Below are positions 1 to 8,895 of a DNA stretch of 64,000 nucleotides, piece after piece. Made by a program: the position numbers and the translations under genes. The notes under the pieces are model-generated. The model did no database searches, had not been told where the DNA came from, and worked only from the letters and a program-made list of their open reading frames with translations. This stretch comes from Verrucomicrobiales bacterium. GTDB taxonomy: Bacteria > Verrucomicrobiota > Verrucomicrobiia > Limisphaerales > UBA9464. The stretch is from contig JAIYBC010000042.1 of NCBI GenBank assembly GCA_027488845.1, positions 62,001 through 126,000 on the forward strand. Reading direction: 5' to 3'. Each line of letters starts with the position of its first letter. The stretch's first letter is position 1.

Positions 1-1
1 T

Positions 2-520
2 CCGGCTGGGACCTTCTTTGTCACGGCCAGTACGCTGCATCACGCGCACCACTTCCGCGGCTCCGACCGCCTGTCGTTCCTGCAGCGGAGTCTGCTGGCA
101 GTGGCTCGAGACTTTGGCTGGAACCTCGAAGCCTGGGCCGTCTTCTCCAACCACTATCACTTTGTGGCCCACGCACCTGAGATGCCCATCGGATCCTCCC
201 GCTTGGCAGACATGCTGAGTGTCCTTCATGCCACCACCGCAGGTTGGATCAACATCCTGGACGGCGAGTCTGGACGTCAGGTTTGGTTCAACTATCGAGA
301 AACCCAGTTGACCTACCAGAAGTCCTATCTCGCCCGGCTCAACTATGTGCATCAGAACCCCGTCAAACACGGGCTGGTTCCCATCGCAAACCGTTACCCA
401 TGGTGTTCCGCGGGCTGGTTCGAGAAGTCCGCATCCCCGGCACAGGTGCGTTCGATCTATCGTTTCAAGACCGACCGGATAGAGCCCACCGACCGTTTCG
501 AGGTGGCCTCCGATTGGTGA
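2..520 (+). CDS. REP-associated tyrosine transposase (RAYT, IS200-like Y1 family), 5' end cut by window edge
   Basis: The frame is open from the first bases of the window, so the true start lies to the left; about 172 residues are visible. It has the HUH metal-binding signature (NHYHFVAHAP), and downstream the NYVHQNPVKHGLV stretch that in RAYT proteins holds the catalytic tyrosine region, followed by the typical YPWCSA motif. Family members are single-copy Y1 transposases that nick and mobilise REP palindromes rather than whole insertion sequences. Two REP-pair repeats lie immediately downstream (538-799), which fits this role. What is seen is the HUH and NPVK motifs; the REP-processing role is inferred from family knowledge and from the adjacent repeats. 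Confidence 0.85.
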   Translation, partial: PAGTFFVTASTLHHAHHFRGSDRLSFLQRSLLAVARDFGWNLEAWAVFSNHYHFVAHAPEMPIGSSRLADMLSVLHATTAGWINILDGESGRQVWFNYRETQLTYQKSYLARLNYVHQNPVKHGLVPIANRYPWCSAGWFEKSASPAQVRSIYRFKTDRIEPTDRFEVASDW

Positions 521-537
521 GTCGCGGGAGCGTCCTC

Positions 538-643
538 GAGTGCGCGAGTCCGCTCGCGCTTTCCAGGCATCTACCTGATCCAACGGCCTTGGTATCCGTC
601 CACGCTCCCGCCCGAAGAGCGGTAGCGGACTACCGCACTCCAC
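538..643. repeat. BIME-like pair of REP hairpins, copy 1
   Basis: Two inverted hairpins face each other. At 542-559 the stem is GCGCGAG/CTCGCGC with loop TCCG; at 619-636 it is GCGGTAG/CTACCGC with loop CGGA. Both are flanked on the outer side by the same short sequence, read as GGAGT on the left and ACTCC on the right. The stem sequence differs between copies but pairing is kept, so the structure itself is conserved. It sits directly after the RAYT gene. Confidence 0.8.
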
Positions 644-687
644 AACCTTCCGGATATCCAAGGCGGCCGGGTGAGGCGCGGCAGCGT

Positions 688-799
688 CGTGGAGTGCGCG
701 AGTCCGCTCGCGCTTTCTGCGGCACCTGCCCAGCCTGCGATCTCCCTCGTTGGAGTGCGTCCTGGGGGAGAAGAGCGGCAGCGGACTGCCGCACTCCAC
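688..799. repeat. BIME-like pair of REP hairpins, copy 2
   Basis: Second head-to-head pair, same layout as the first. The hairpin at 696-713 is GCGCGAG/CTCGCGC with loop TCCG. The hairpin at 775-792 is GCGGCAG/CTGCCGC with loop CGGA. Relative to copy 1, the T:A pair in the right stem has become C:G, a compensatory change. The stretch 521-870 otherwise holds only these repeats and the tetR operator. Confidence 0.8.
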
Positions 800-840
800 A
801 ACCTCGCGGCCCGACAGGGTCGCACTGGCTGGAGCGTTGA

Positions 841-857
841 CTGAATGACTCATTCAG
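841..857. promoter_or_regulatory. Perfect 17-bp palindrome upstream of tetR-family gene (putative operator)
   Basis: The sequence CTGAATGACTCATTCAG is two perfect 8-bp arms around a central C. It ends 13 nt before the GTG start of the TetR-family gene, the position expected for an autoregulatory TetR dimer site. Binding is inferred, not shown. Confidence 0.6.
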
Positions 858-870
858 TTATCAAACGGCC

Positions 871-1590
871 GTGCCACGGTTGCGAGCGGACATCTCAGGG
901 AAGCGGTTGAGGGAACTCGTCGAGGCGGCCCTGGGGGTCTTCTGCCGCCAGGGCTACGAGCGGTCGCAGGTCGCCGATGTCGCCAAGGTCATGGGCGTCG
1001 CCGTCGGCACCATCTACCTCTACGTCGAGGGCAAGGAGGCCCTGTTCGACCTCGTCGTACGCCACACGGCGTCCACGGACACGGACTGGCTCGACGACAT
1101 CGAGATCCCCGTCCCCGCGCCGGCTCCTGGCTCCACCGTGGAGTTCCTCCGCGGTGTCTTCGGGCGCGAAGGCCAGTGGCCCCATCTCCAGGCCGCACTC
1201 AGGGCCCGCCGCGCGCCGGACATCCGCGCCGAGCTCGACGGCGTGGTACGCGAACAGTACCGGCTGATGACCCGCCATCGCCGCGGCCTCGTCCTCCTCA
1301 TGCGCTCCGCCCTGGAGTTCCCCGGCCTCTCCGAGGTGTTCGTCCTCGGCCTCCGGAAACGCCTGCTCGAAGGCCTCGCCAAATACCTCGCCTCCCGCAT
1401 CGCCGCAGGCCAGGTGCGCCCGCTCCCGGATGTCGCCGCCACCGCGGCGGTCCTCACCCAGACGATCGCCTGGGCCAATCTCCAACGCCCCTTCGACCCC
1501 GGCCTGAACGCGCTCGCCGAAAAGGCCGTTGAGGACGCCACCGTCGACCTCATCGTGTACGGCCTTCTGCCCCACCCCACCCAGACATGA
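871..1590 (+). CDS. TetR/AcrR-family transcriptional regulator
   Basis: A 239-residue protein starting at GTG 871. Residues about 10-57 form the TetR_N helix-turn-helix: an ALGVFCRQGYERSQVADVA helix pair followed by GVAVGTIYLYVEGKEALF, the standard recognition helix and the FxxKEALF turn. The rest is a helical ligand-binding domain with no recognisable ligand class. A perfect palindrome just upstream (841-857) is a likely autoregulatory operator. Its stop codon overlaps the ATG of the membrane hydroxylase at 1587 by 4 nt, so the two are translated together and the hydroxylase is the obvious regulatory target. The effector is unknown. Confidence 0.88.
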   Translation: MPRLRADISGKRLRELVEAALGVFCRQGYERSQVADVAKVMGVAVGTIYLYVEGKEALFDLVVRHTASTDTDWLDDIEIPVPAPAPGSTVEFLRGVFGREGQWPHLQAALRARRAPDIRAELDGVVREQYRLMTRHRRGLVLLMRSALEFPGLSEVFVLGLRKRLLEGLAKYLASRIAAGQVRPLPDVAATAAVLTQTIAWANLQRPFDPGLNALAEKAVEDATVDLIVYGLLPHPTQT

Positions 1591-2393
1591 AGTTCCTCGA
1601 ACAGCTCCTCGGCAAGGACCGCTCCTTCCTCGAACGCTCCCTCGCCACCACCGTCGAGGTCGGCCTCCGCTACTTCCTCTTCGCCGGCATCGCCTGGATC
1701 CTCGCCTACTGGCTCTTCCGCAGCCGCTGGCTCCACCGCAAGATCATCGATCGCTTCCCGGCCTCCGCCGACGTCCGACGCGAGATCGGCTATTCGCTGA
1801 TGACGCTGCTGATCTTCGGCCTCATGGGTGCCGGCACCATCGCCGCCTCACGCGCCGGCTGGACGCGGATGTACTGGAGGTTCTCGGACTACGGCCAGGC
1901 GTGGTTCTGGGGCAGCGTGGTCTGCGCGATCTTCCTCCACGACACCTACTTCTACTGGACCCACCGGCTCATGCACCACCGGCTGTTGTTCCCGACCTTC
2001 CACCGGGTGCACCACCTCTCCAACAACCCGTCGCCCTGGGCCTCCTACGCGTTCGCCCCGGCCGAGGCCGTCGTCGAGGCCGGCATCTTCCCCGTCGTCG
2101 TCCTCGTCATGCCGATCCATCCGGCCGCCTTCGGACTCGTGATGCTCTGGCAGATCCTCTTCAACGTCGCCGGGCACACCGGCTTCGAGTTCCACCCGAA
2201 GTGGCTCATGGACACCCCCCTGCGGTTCCTCCTCAACACCCCCACCAACCACGTGATGCACCACGAGAAGATGCGCGGGAACTACGGGCTCTACTTCAAC
2301 ATCTGGGACCGTCTCATGGGCACGAACCATCCCGATTACGAGTCCCGCTTCCGTGAGGTGACCTCCCGTCCTGCGCCGGCGAAGACGCCATGA
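1587..2393 (+). CDS. Sterol desaturase / fatty acid hydroxylase family membrane protein
   Basis: A 268-residue integral membrane protein with the full tripartite histidine signature of the di-iron fatty-acid-hydroxylase superfamily: HDTYFYWTHRLMHH around residues 112-128, HRVHH shortly after, and HVMHHEK near residue 222. Several hydrophobic segments lie before and between the boxes (about 20-45, 70-90, 160-195). The family hydroxylates or desaturates sterols, carotenoids or lipids in the membrane; the substrate here cannot be told. Start ATG overlaps the tetR stop (ATGA), and the stop overlaps the next start at 2390 in the same way, so the three genes form one translationally coupled operon. 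Confidence 0.85.
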   Translation: MKFLEQLLGKDRSFLERSLATTVEVGLRYFLFAGIAWILAYWLFRSRWLHRKIIDRFPASADVRREIGYSLMTLLIFGLMGAGTIAASRAGWTRMYWRFSDYGQAWFWGSVVCAIFLHDTYFYWTHRLMHHRLLFPTFHRVHHLSNNPSPWASYAFAPAEAVVEAGIFPVVVLVMPIHPAAFGLVMLWQILFNVAGHTGFEFHPKWLMDTPLRFLLNTPTNHVMHHEKMRGNYGLYFNIWDRLMGTNHPDYESRFREVTSRPAPAKTP

Positions 2394-3802
2394 ACCCCCG
2401 CAACGCCGCGGTCCGAAGCCTCCTCGCCGCCTGGGTCTGCACCGCCGCCCTCGCCGGGAAGGCCGCCGAACCCTGCCGGATCGAGGTGGTCGAACAGGGG
2501 TCCGGCTGGCCGGTTCCCCTCGTGGAACTCCGGACCACCCACAATGTCGTCCACCACTCCGACAACGCCGGCGTGGTCGCCGTCTCCGAACCGGAGCTGC
2601 TCGGACGCGAGGTGTTCCTCCACGTCTCCGCCGACGGCTATGAGGTTCCTGCCGACGGCTTCGGCTACCGCGGCGTCCGCCTCGACCTCCAGTCCGGGAC
2701 CACCCGCCGCATCGAGGTCCGACGCACGATGGTGGCCCGTCGGCTCGGGCGCCTCACCGGCGCCGGCCTCTTCGCCGAAAGCCAGGCCACCGGACGCGAC
2801 CTCGACTGGAAGGAGAGCGGCGTGTTCGGCTGCGACAGCGTCCAGACCGTGATGTTCCGCGGCCGCCGCCACTGGCTTTGGGGCGACACCACGGTGCCCC
2901 ATTACCCGCTCGGGATCTTCGACAGCCTCGGCGCGTTCTCCGCCGAACGTCCGTTCGACCGCTTCGAGCCGCCCCTCCGGCCTGCGTTCGACTTCGTGCG
3001 CGACGACCGCGGCCGTCTTCGCGGCATCACCCCGATGCCGGGTGAAGGACCCACCTGGGCCACCGCCCTCGCCGTCCTCCCCGACCGCGACGGCACGCCG
3101 CATCTCGTCTGCAGCTACACCAAGGTCCGCGGCCACCTCGAATCCTACGAATGGGGCCTTGCCGAGTGGAACGACGCGAAGCGCATCTTCGAACGCACGA
3201 AGGTCCTCTGGAAGAAGTCCCCCGAATCGCCACGCCCACCGGCGCTGCCCGTCGGTCACGCCGTCCCGTGGAAGGACGCCGAGGGGCGTGGCTGGATCCT
3301 CTTTTCCCACCCGTTTCCCTCGTTGAAGTGTCCGGCCAACTACGAGGCCTGGTCCGATCCGTCCCGTTGGACCCCGATCGGGCCGCAGAAGGAACTGAAG
3401 TCTGCCGCGGACGGCTCGGCCGTGCGTCCCCACGACGGCGTCCACAGCGGGGGCATCGGCTGGCACGCGTGGCGTCGCCGTTGGGTGACGGTCTTCCTCC
3501 AGGCCGGCGGCAAGCCCTCGGCCCTCGGCGAGCTCTGGTACGCCGAGGCCGACGCGCCGACCGGTCCGTGGGGTCCCGCGGTGAAGGTGCTCACCCACCG
3601 TCACCACACCTTCTACAACCCCTGCCTGCACCTCGACTTCACCCCGGCCGACGCGCCGACGCTGCTCTTCGAGGGCACCTACACGCGCGAGTTCTCCTCG
3701 GCCCCCGTGGCCACGCCGCGCCACGACTACAACCAGATCCTCTACCGCCTCGACCTCGACGACCCGCGCCTCGAACCCGCCCGTGCCGCCGTCGGCCGTT
3801 GA
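2390..3802 (+). CDS. Secreted protein of unknown function with probable five-bladed beta-propeller
   Basis: A 470-residue protein with an N-terminal signal peptide (MNPRNAAVRSLLAAWVCTAALAG). Residues about 25-115 look like a small beta-sandwich of the carboxypeptidase-regulatory or Ig type (valVxDxxTGWPVPLVELRT style start). Residues about 120-460 have repeated WGDTT, LWYAEAD and FYNPCLH motifs typical of five-bladed propellers related to GH43/GH32 folds and seen in many planctomycete and verrucomicrobial exported proteins. No catalytic triad can be assigned with confidence. It is coupled to the hydroxylase upstream by a 4-nt overlap. A glycosidase-like or sugar-binding role is a guess from fold resemblance. 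Confidence 0.6.
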   Translation: MNPRNAAVRSLLAAWVCTAALAGKAAEPCRIEVVEQGSGWPVPLVELRTTHNVVHHSDNAGVVAVSEPELLGREVFLHVSADGYEVPADGFGYRGVRLDLQSGTTRRIEVRRTMVARRLGRLTGAGLFAESQATGRDLDWKESGVFGCDSVQTVMFRGRRHWLWGDTTVPHYPLGIFDSLGAFSAERPFDRFEPPLRPAFDFVRDDRGRLRGITPMPGEGPTWATALAVLPDRDGTPHLVCSYTKVRGHLESYEWGLAEWNDAKRIFERTKVLWKKSPESPRPPALPVGHAVPWKDAEGRGWILFSHPFPSLKCPANYEAWSDPSRWTPIGPQKELKSAADGSAVRPHDGVHSGGIGWHAWRRRWVTVFLQAGGKPSALGELWYAEADAPTGPWGPAVKVLTHRHHTFYNPCLHLDFTPADAPTLLFEGTYTREFSSAPVATPRHDYNQILYRLDLDDPRLEPARAAVGR

Positions 3803-3833
3803 GTTCCCACCGCTTTCCGCTCCGAACAATCCC

Positions 3834-5072
3834 ATGAGGCTCCGCTCCCTGGTCCCCATCCTCACCGCCGCCCTGATGTCGCTGCGCGCCGCCGACTTCG
3901 CCCTGCACGACGGCGACACGCTGGCGTTCCTCGGCGACAGCATCACGGCCGCCCGCGGCTACACGAAGGTCGTCGAGCACTACACCCTGATGCGGTTCCC
4001 CGAACGCCGGGTGCGCTTCATCAACGCCGGCCAGGGCGGCGACACCGCCCACGGTTCCCTCCAACGTCTCGAACGCGACGTGTTCAAGAAGGGCGCCACC
4101 GTCCTCACGGTCGCCTTCGGCATCAACGACATCGGCTGGGGCACCAAGGCCGACGACGCGCACCGCCAGGCCTACCTCGATGGCATCCGCGGGATCGTCA
4201 CCCGGTCCAAGGCCCGCGGCATCCGCGTCTTCATCTGTTCGCCGGCCATCACCGCCGAGGCGCCGGACACCGCGGAGAAGGGCTACCTCCAGCTCATGGT
4301 CGACGACGGCCTGGCCCTGGCCCGCTCATTGGGCGCGGAGACCATCGACCTCTCCCGCGGCATGCGGGAGGTCCAACGCCGCGTGCTCGAGGGCAACGCG
4401 CGGGAGAAGAACCCCAAGGACCACAACCGCCTGCACGTCGACGACGGCGTGCACCTGAACGACCTCGGCCAACTTGCCATGGGCCACGCGATGCTGCGCG
4501 GCCTCGGCGCGCCGACCGAGGTCTCCTCGCTCACCGTGGATGCCTCCGCGTTGAGGACGGTTGCCGCCGAGAACTGCTCGGTGTCCGGCCTGAAGCGCCT
4601 ACCCGACGGCGTCGAGTTCCGCCGCCTCGACCGCGGGCTGCCGTTGAACCTCGGCATCTTCGGCGCGCTCAACTTCCGCTGGATCCCCATCCCCGACACG
4701 ATCAACGGCTACCGGCTGAAGGTCACCGGACTCGAGCCGGGCGAGTACGAGGTCCGCGTCGAAGGGCGCCTTTTGGGCAGATACCCCGCGGACCGTTTGG
4801 CCCGCGGCGAGAACATCGCCTCGGCGACGTCCAACGGCTGGGAGCCGGGCGGTCCGTGGGACGCGCAGTCCGACGCCGTCCGCGAGATCGTGGATGCCCG
4901 GGACGAAGCCTGGGGCGGCGAGCATTTCCGCCTCCAGTTCAACGCCGACAACCCCGGCTCGGAGAAGATCCGCCGTCGGGCCAAGGCCGCGGACGACGCG
5001 CTCGTGGAACTCGCCCGCTCGATCGCCAAGCCGTACCCGTACCGCTTCGAGATCCGCAAGGCCGCGAAGTAG
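3834..5072 (+). CDS. Secreted SGNH/GDSL hydrolase
   Basis: The 412-residue reading from ATG 3834 begins with a signal peptide (MRLRSLVPILTAALMSLRA); an upstream ATG at 3783 would add 17 non-signal residues and is less likely. The four SGNH blocks are present: FLGDSIT with the nucleophile serine, the oxyanion glycine in NAGQGGDT, GIND with the oxyanion asparagine, and the catalytic pair in DGVHLND. The C-terminal 150 residues form an extra beta-rich domain often found in verrucomicrobial family members. SGNH enzymes deacylate acetylated sugars or lipids; the substrate is unknown. It lies 31 nt after the propeller protein, probably in the same transcript. Confidence 0.85.
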   Translation: MRLRSLVPILTAALMSLRAADFALHDGDTLAFLGDSITAARGYTKVVEHYTLMRFPERRVRFINAGQGGDTAHGSLQRLERDVFKKGATVLTVAFGINDIGWGTKADDAHRQAYLDGIRGIVTRSKARGIRVFICSPAITAEAPDTAEKGYLQLMVDDGLALARSLGAETIDLSRGMREVQRRVLEGNAREKNPKDHNRLHVDDGVHLNDLGQLAMGHAMLRGLGAPTEVSSLTVDASALRTVAAENCSVSGLKRLPDGVEFRRLDRGLPLNLGIFGALNFRWIPIPDTINGYRLKVTGLEPGEYEVRVEGRLLGRYPADRLARGENIASATSNGWEPGGPWDAQSDAVREIVDARDEAWGGEHFRLQFNADNPGSEKIRRRAKAADDALVELARSIAKPYPYRFEIRKAAK

Positions 5073-5213
5073 GACGGAGGGCCGGGCGACGGCACCGGAG
5101 GAACGCTACCTCCGGGAACGCGACTTCGCCGTTGAACCGATGGCGGTTGCGGGCAACGCCGTCACCGTGGAGGGACCGCGCCGGAACCTCGGCCGGGCGA
5201 TCCCAGGACCCGG

Positions 5214-6413
5214 CTACGCCGCGTCCGGCATCTGCCATCGGGCATTGCCCGGCCGGATCCGGCGGTAGAGTTCCAGTCCCCGACCCGCGGTCCGCTCCCA
5301 GGTGAAGTGACTCTCGACGTGCCGGCGCCCGGCGTCTCCGAGACGTTGGGCCAAGGCGGGATCGCGGACGCATTCGTCGATGCGTCGCCGCAGCGGTTCG
5401 GCCTCGTAAGGCGGGACGACGAACCCGGTCTCCCCGTCCTGGACGAGTTCCGGAAGGCTCGTGGTGCGGGTGACGATGACGGGTTTCCCCGACGCCATCC
5501 CCTCGATGGTGACCAGGCCCAGCAGCTCGGCCAGCGGATCGATCGGGATGGAGGGCTGCAGGACGACGTTCGCGCCGCCGATCTGCCTTTGGAGCTCCGC
5601 GTCGTCGGCGTCCGTGATGAAGCGGACCTGCTTGCCCGCCGCCGCCGCCTTCAAGGCCTCGAAGTAGGCCGGGTCATACGGACGTCCCACCAGCCGCAAC
5701 GGCGTTGTCGGCGACACCGCCTGGACCAGCTCCAGGACGCCCTTGTGCTGGAGCAGCCGTCCGACGAAGAGAGCGTATCCTTCGAACCGCCTCTGCGCGA
5801 GGTTGAACTTACCCAGGTCCGCGCCGCCGAACAGGATGGTCTGAGGGCATCTCCAGTGGGTTTCGAGCGAGGCGGCGTGGCGGGACAGGTGGGCGACCCC
5901 GGCGCTGAAACGGTAAAGTCCACCCCGGATCCCAAGCCTCACCAGGCGCGTGGACCAGCACGGCAGGCCGCCGCCGACGCTGGTCAGGACCACCGGCTGG
6001 CGGTTCCACAACGCGGAGAGCATGAGGGAATCCCCGGCCGGAGTCGGGAACCACATCAGGTGGACCAGGTCGTAGTCCCGGAGTGCGGCCCGCGTCTCCG
6101 GAGTCAGATGCAGCGTCTTGCCCGGCCCGAGATCCCGCAGCGTGAAGGTCCGGATCGTCAGGTCGCCGTCCTTCTCCAACCCGGGCTTCGTGTCGAACAG
6201 CGCCAAGGTCGTCGGTATCCGCCGGGCCACCGTCCGGGCGTACTCGAGGGCGTATCGCTCGCCGCCACCGACCGTCCGCTGATGGGCGAAGCAGGTGGGG
6301 GGAAGGATCAGCAGCCGAGGAGCGGCGGTGTGGTTCGGCTTGGGCGTGTTCAAGGTCGTCGAGATCCAGCGCAGGTTGGCCCCGTCGCCCGCAGGCCCGC
6401 AAGGAATAGCCAT
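5214..6413 (-). CDS. Family 4 glycosyltransferase
   Basis: A 399-residue GT-B fold protein. The N-terminal half begins with the LLILPPTCFAHQRTVGGGERYALEYAR loop that binds acceptor (GGGER). The C-terminal Glycos_transf_1 domain has FVGRLLQHKGVLELVQA, the nucleotide-sugar-binding Ex7E motif (ELLGLVTIE), EGMASGKPVIVT and TGFVVPP. No signal peptide or membrane span, so it works at the cytoplasmic face. The acceptor and donor are not evident. It is transcribed against both neighbours. The first 30 residues are not conserved-looking and an internal start cannot be excluded. Confidence 0.85.
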   Translation of the reverse strand: MAIPCGPAGDGANLRWISTTLNTPKPNHTAAPRLLILPPTCFAHQRTVGGGERYALEYARTVARRIPTTLALFDTKPGLEKDGDLTIRTFTLRDLGPGKTLHLTPETRAALRDYDLVHLMWFPTPAGDSLMLSALWNRQPVVLTSVGGGLPCWSTRLVRLGIRGGLYRFSAGVAHLSRHAASLETHWRCPQTILFGGADLGKFNLAQRRFEGYALFVGRLLQHKGVLELVQAVSPTTPLRLVGRPYDPAYFEALKAAAAGKQVRFITDADDAELQRQIGGANVVLQPSIPIDPLAELLGLVTIEGMASGKPVIVTRTTSLPELVQDGETGFVVPPYEAEPLRRRIDECVRDPALAQRLGDAGRRHVESHFTWERTAGRGLELYRRIRPGNARWQMPDAA

Positions 6414-6530
6414 CCCGGCCGCCGACAGGCCGGGCCTGGGCGCGTTGGGCGGGGTCGTCGCGCGTTCCCATCGGACGGATCCGGTTCATTCCCGTTTGGG
6501 TTCGGCCGTCCGTTCGGCTTCGATCCGGCC

Positions 6531-7376
6531 ATGCGTTTCCTCCGCTGGCTCCTTTCCCTCGGGCTTCTCGGAATCGTCCTCGCCGACGCCCCGCCGAAGC
6601 CGGAGGCGTCCGTCGCGCCGACGTCCCCATGGCCGGCCTCGGCGCGCGTCGACACCTGGAACGGGTTCCGGCGGTTCCGGTTCGAGGTCGACGGCTGTGA
6701 GGCCTGGGTCGTCGAACCCGCCCAGCCGGCACCCGGCAGGCCGTGGACCTGGTGCATGGAGTTCCCCGACGCCTTCACCGCGCGCACCGGCGTGCCCGAC
6801 CTGCTGAAGCTCGGCTTCCACCACCTGCACCTCGTCGTCGGCAACACCTTCGGATCGCCCGCGGCCCAACGGCACTTCGACGCCTTCCACGCCTTCGTCA
6901 CCAACGCCGGTCTCGCACCCAAGGGAGCCCTGATCGGCATCAGCCGCGGCGGCCTCTACGCCTACCGCTTCGCCGCGCGGAACCCGGAACGCGTCACCTG
7001 CATCTACGGCGACGCCCCGGTCTGCGACTTCAGGAGCTGGCCCGGCGGGAAGGGGAAGGGTCCCGGCAGCGCCGGCGACTGGAAGAAGCTGCTCGGCGAC
7101 TACGGCTTCGCCGACGAGGCCGAGGCGCTCGCGTTCCGGGGCAATCCCGTGGACACGCTGGAACCGCTCGCCAAGGCCGGCGTTGGGCTCATCCACGTGG
7201 TCGGCGACGCCGACGAACCGGTCCCGGTCCCGGAGAACACCGCCATCGTGGAGGAACGCTACCGGAAGCTCGGCGGGACGATCCGCGTGCTGCACAAGGC
7301 CGGCGGCGGTCACCACCCGCACGGACTCGAAGACCCCGCCCCGGTCGTGCGCTTCATCGTCGAGTGCGCAAAGTGA
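6531..7376 (+). CDS. Exported alpha/beta hydrolase
   Basis: A 281-residue protein from ATG 6531 with signal peptide MRFLRWLLSLGLLGIVLADA. The nucleophile elbow is GISRG (residues about 133-137), the acid is in HVVGDADEPVPV, and the histidine in GGGHHPHG near residue 260, giving a Ser-Asp-His triad. The frame is open further upstream but that DNA is the antisense of the glycosyltransferase. The family covers esterases and carbohydrate-active hydrolases. It precedes a sulfatase by 74 nt on the same strand, so both may serve polymer breakdown. Confidence 0.75.
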   Translation: MRFLRWLLSLGLLGIVLADAPPKPEASVAPTSPWPASARVDTWNGFRRFRFEVDGCEAWVVEPAQPAPGRPWTWCMEFPDAFTARTGVPDLLKLGFHHLHLVVGNTFGSPAAQRHFDAFHAFVTNAGLAPKGALIGISRGGLYAYRFAARNPERVTCIYGDAPVCDFRSWPGGKGKGPGSAGDWKKLLGDYGFADEAEALAFRGNPVDTLEPLAKAGVGLIHVVGDADEPVPVPENTAIVEERYRKLGGTIRVLHKAGGGHHPHGLEDPAPVVRFIVECAK

Positions 7377-7450
7377 GCCGGCCACGGCCCGGTCCCGCTC
7401 CGCCGTCCTTCCGCGTTGAGCCGCGGCATCGCCGGAAGCAGCCTCGTCCC

Positions 7451-8839
7451 ATGCCGGCGTTGTTCCGCGTCCTGGTCCTCTTCCTCGTTCCGTCCCTGCT
7501 GCCGGGACTGCATGCGTCGTCCGCAACGCCTTCAGCACGGCGTCCCAGCGTCGTGTTCCTGTTCAGCGACGACCAGCGGGCCGACACGATCCACGCCCTC
7601 GGCAACCGCCACGTCCGCACCCCGAACATCGACCGGCTGGTCCAGGAGGGCGTCGCCTTCCGCGAGGCGCACATCCCCGGCAGCCCGAAACACGGCGCCG
7701 TCTGCCAGCCGTCGCGGGCGATGCTGATGAGCGGACGCTCGATCTTCCGCGTCCGCGAGGACCTCAAGGACACGCCGACCTGGCCGGAGCAGTTCCGCAA
7801 GGTCGGCTACCGGACCTTCATGGCGGGCAAGTGGCACAATGGCGAGGCCTCCGCGACGCGCGTGTTCCCAGAGGCCGGCGCGGTGTTCCTCGGCGGCATG
7901 ACCGACCCCTTCGCGGTGGGCGTCGCCGACATCGAGGGCGGGAAGGCCGTGCGCCGACGCAAGGAGGGACGCTTCGCGGCGGAGGTGTTCGCCGACGCGG
8001 CGCTCGGCTTCCTGCGGCGCCAGTCGGCGGCCGAGCCGTTCTGCCTCTACGTCGCCTTCACCACGCCGCACGACCCGCGGACCGCCCCGGAGGAGTTCCG
8101 CCGACGCCAGGATCCCGCCCGCCTGCCGCTGCCATCCAACTTCCTGCCGCGGCATCCGTTCGACAACGGCGAGTTGGAGGTCCGCGACGAGAAGCTCCTG
8201 CCGTGGCCGCGGACCCCGGGGGCCGTCCGCGGCGAGATCGCCGACTACCACGCCAGCATCGAGGCCACCGACTTCCAGATCGGCCGCGTGCTCACCGAGC
8301 TCGACCGGCTTGGGTTCGCGGACGACACCGTCGTGGTCTTCGCCGCCGACAACGGCCTGGCGCTGGGTTCCCACGGCCTGATGGGCAAACAGAACCTGTA
8401 CGAGCACTCGCTCCGGGTGCCGTTGGTGGTGCGGGGACCGGGCCTCGCCCTCAACCGCCACACCGACGCCCTCTGCTACCTCTCCGACCTCGCGCCGACC
8501 CTGTGCCGACTCGCCGGTGTGGAGGCGCCCGAAGGGCACGAAGGCGTGGACCTCGTTCCGCTGCTGCGCGGCGAGCCGGGTGCGAAGGGACGGGACCAAC
8601 TCCTCGGCGCCTACCGGGAATTCCAGCGGTCCGTGCGGGACGCGCGTTGGAAGCGGATCGAGTACCCGAAGATCGGCCGCGTGCAGCTGTTCGACCTGAA
8701 GTCCGACCCCGACGAACGCCACGACCTGTCCGACCAACCCGCCCACGCCGCGACCCTGCGCCGCCTGGAGGAAGCCCTGCGGAAGGAGCGGAAAGCGCTG
8801 GGAGATCCGATGGCGACGGGCGAGGCGGAGAAGCGGTGA
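7451..8839 (+). CDS. Secreted type I sulfatase
   Basis: A 462-residue protein from ATG 7451 with signal peptide MPALFRVLVLFLVPSLLPGLHA. It has the calcium-binding FLFSDDQRAD near residue 42, the formylglycine site CQPSR (cysteine type, matured by an FGE or anaerobic sulfatase-maturating enzyme), the GKWHN motif, and ADNGLALGSHGLMGKQ near residue 300. Family S1 sulfatases remove sulfate esters from glycans or small molecules such as choline sulfate. Its last 25 codons have a degraded duplicate at 10526-10609. The substrate is not predictable from sequence alone. Confidence 0.9.
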   Translation: MPALFRVLVLFLVPSLLPGLHASSATPSARRPSVVFLFSDDQRADTIHALGNRHVRTPNIDRLVQEGVAFREAHIPGSPKHGAVCQPSRAMLMSGRSIFRVREDLKDTPTWPEQFRKVGYRTFMAGKWHNGEASATRVFPEAGAVFLGGMTDPFAVGVADIEGGKAVRRRKEGRFAAEVFADAALGFLRRQSAAEPFCLYVAFTTPHDPRTAPEEFRRRQDPARLPLPSNFLPRHPFDNGELEVRDEKLLPWPRTPGAVRGEIADYHASIEATDFQIGRVLTELDRLGFADDTVVVFAADNGLALGSHGLMGKQNLYEHSLRVPLVVRGPGLALNRHTDALCYLSDLAPTLCRLAGVEAPEGHEGVDLVPLLRGEPGAKGRDQLLGAYREFQRSVRDARWKRIEYPKIGRVQLFDLKSDPDERHDLSDQPAHAATLRRLEEALRKERKALGDPMATGEAEKR

Positions 8840-8895
8840 TGGGAAGGCAATGCCGCGCTCGATGGAAGTCCTCCGAGTTGGGTCAGGAAGTCTTC

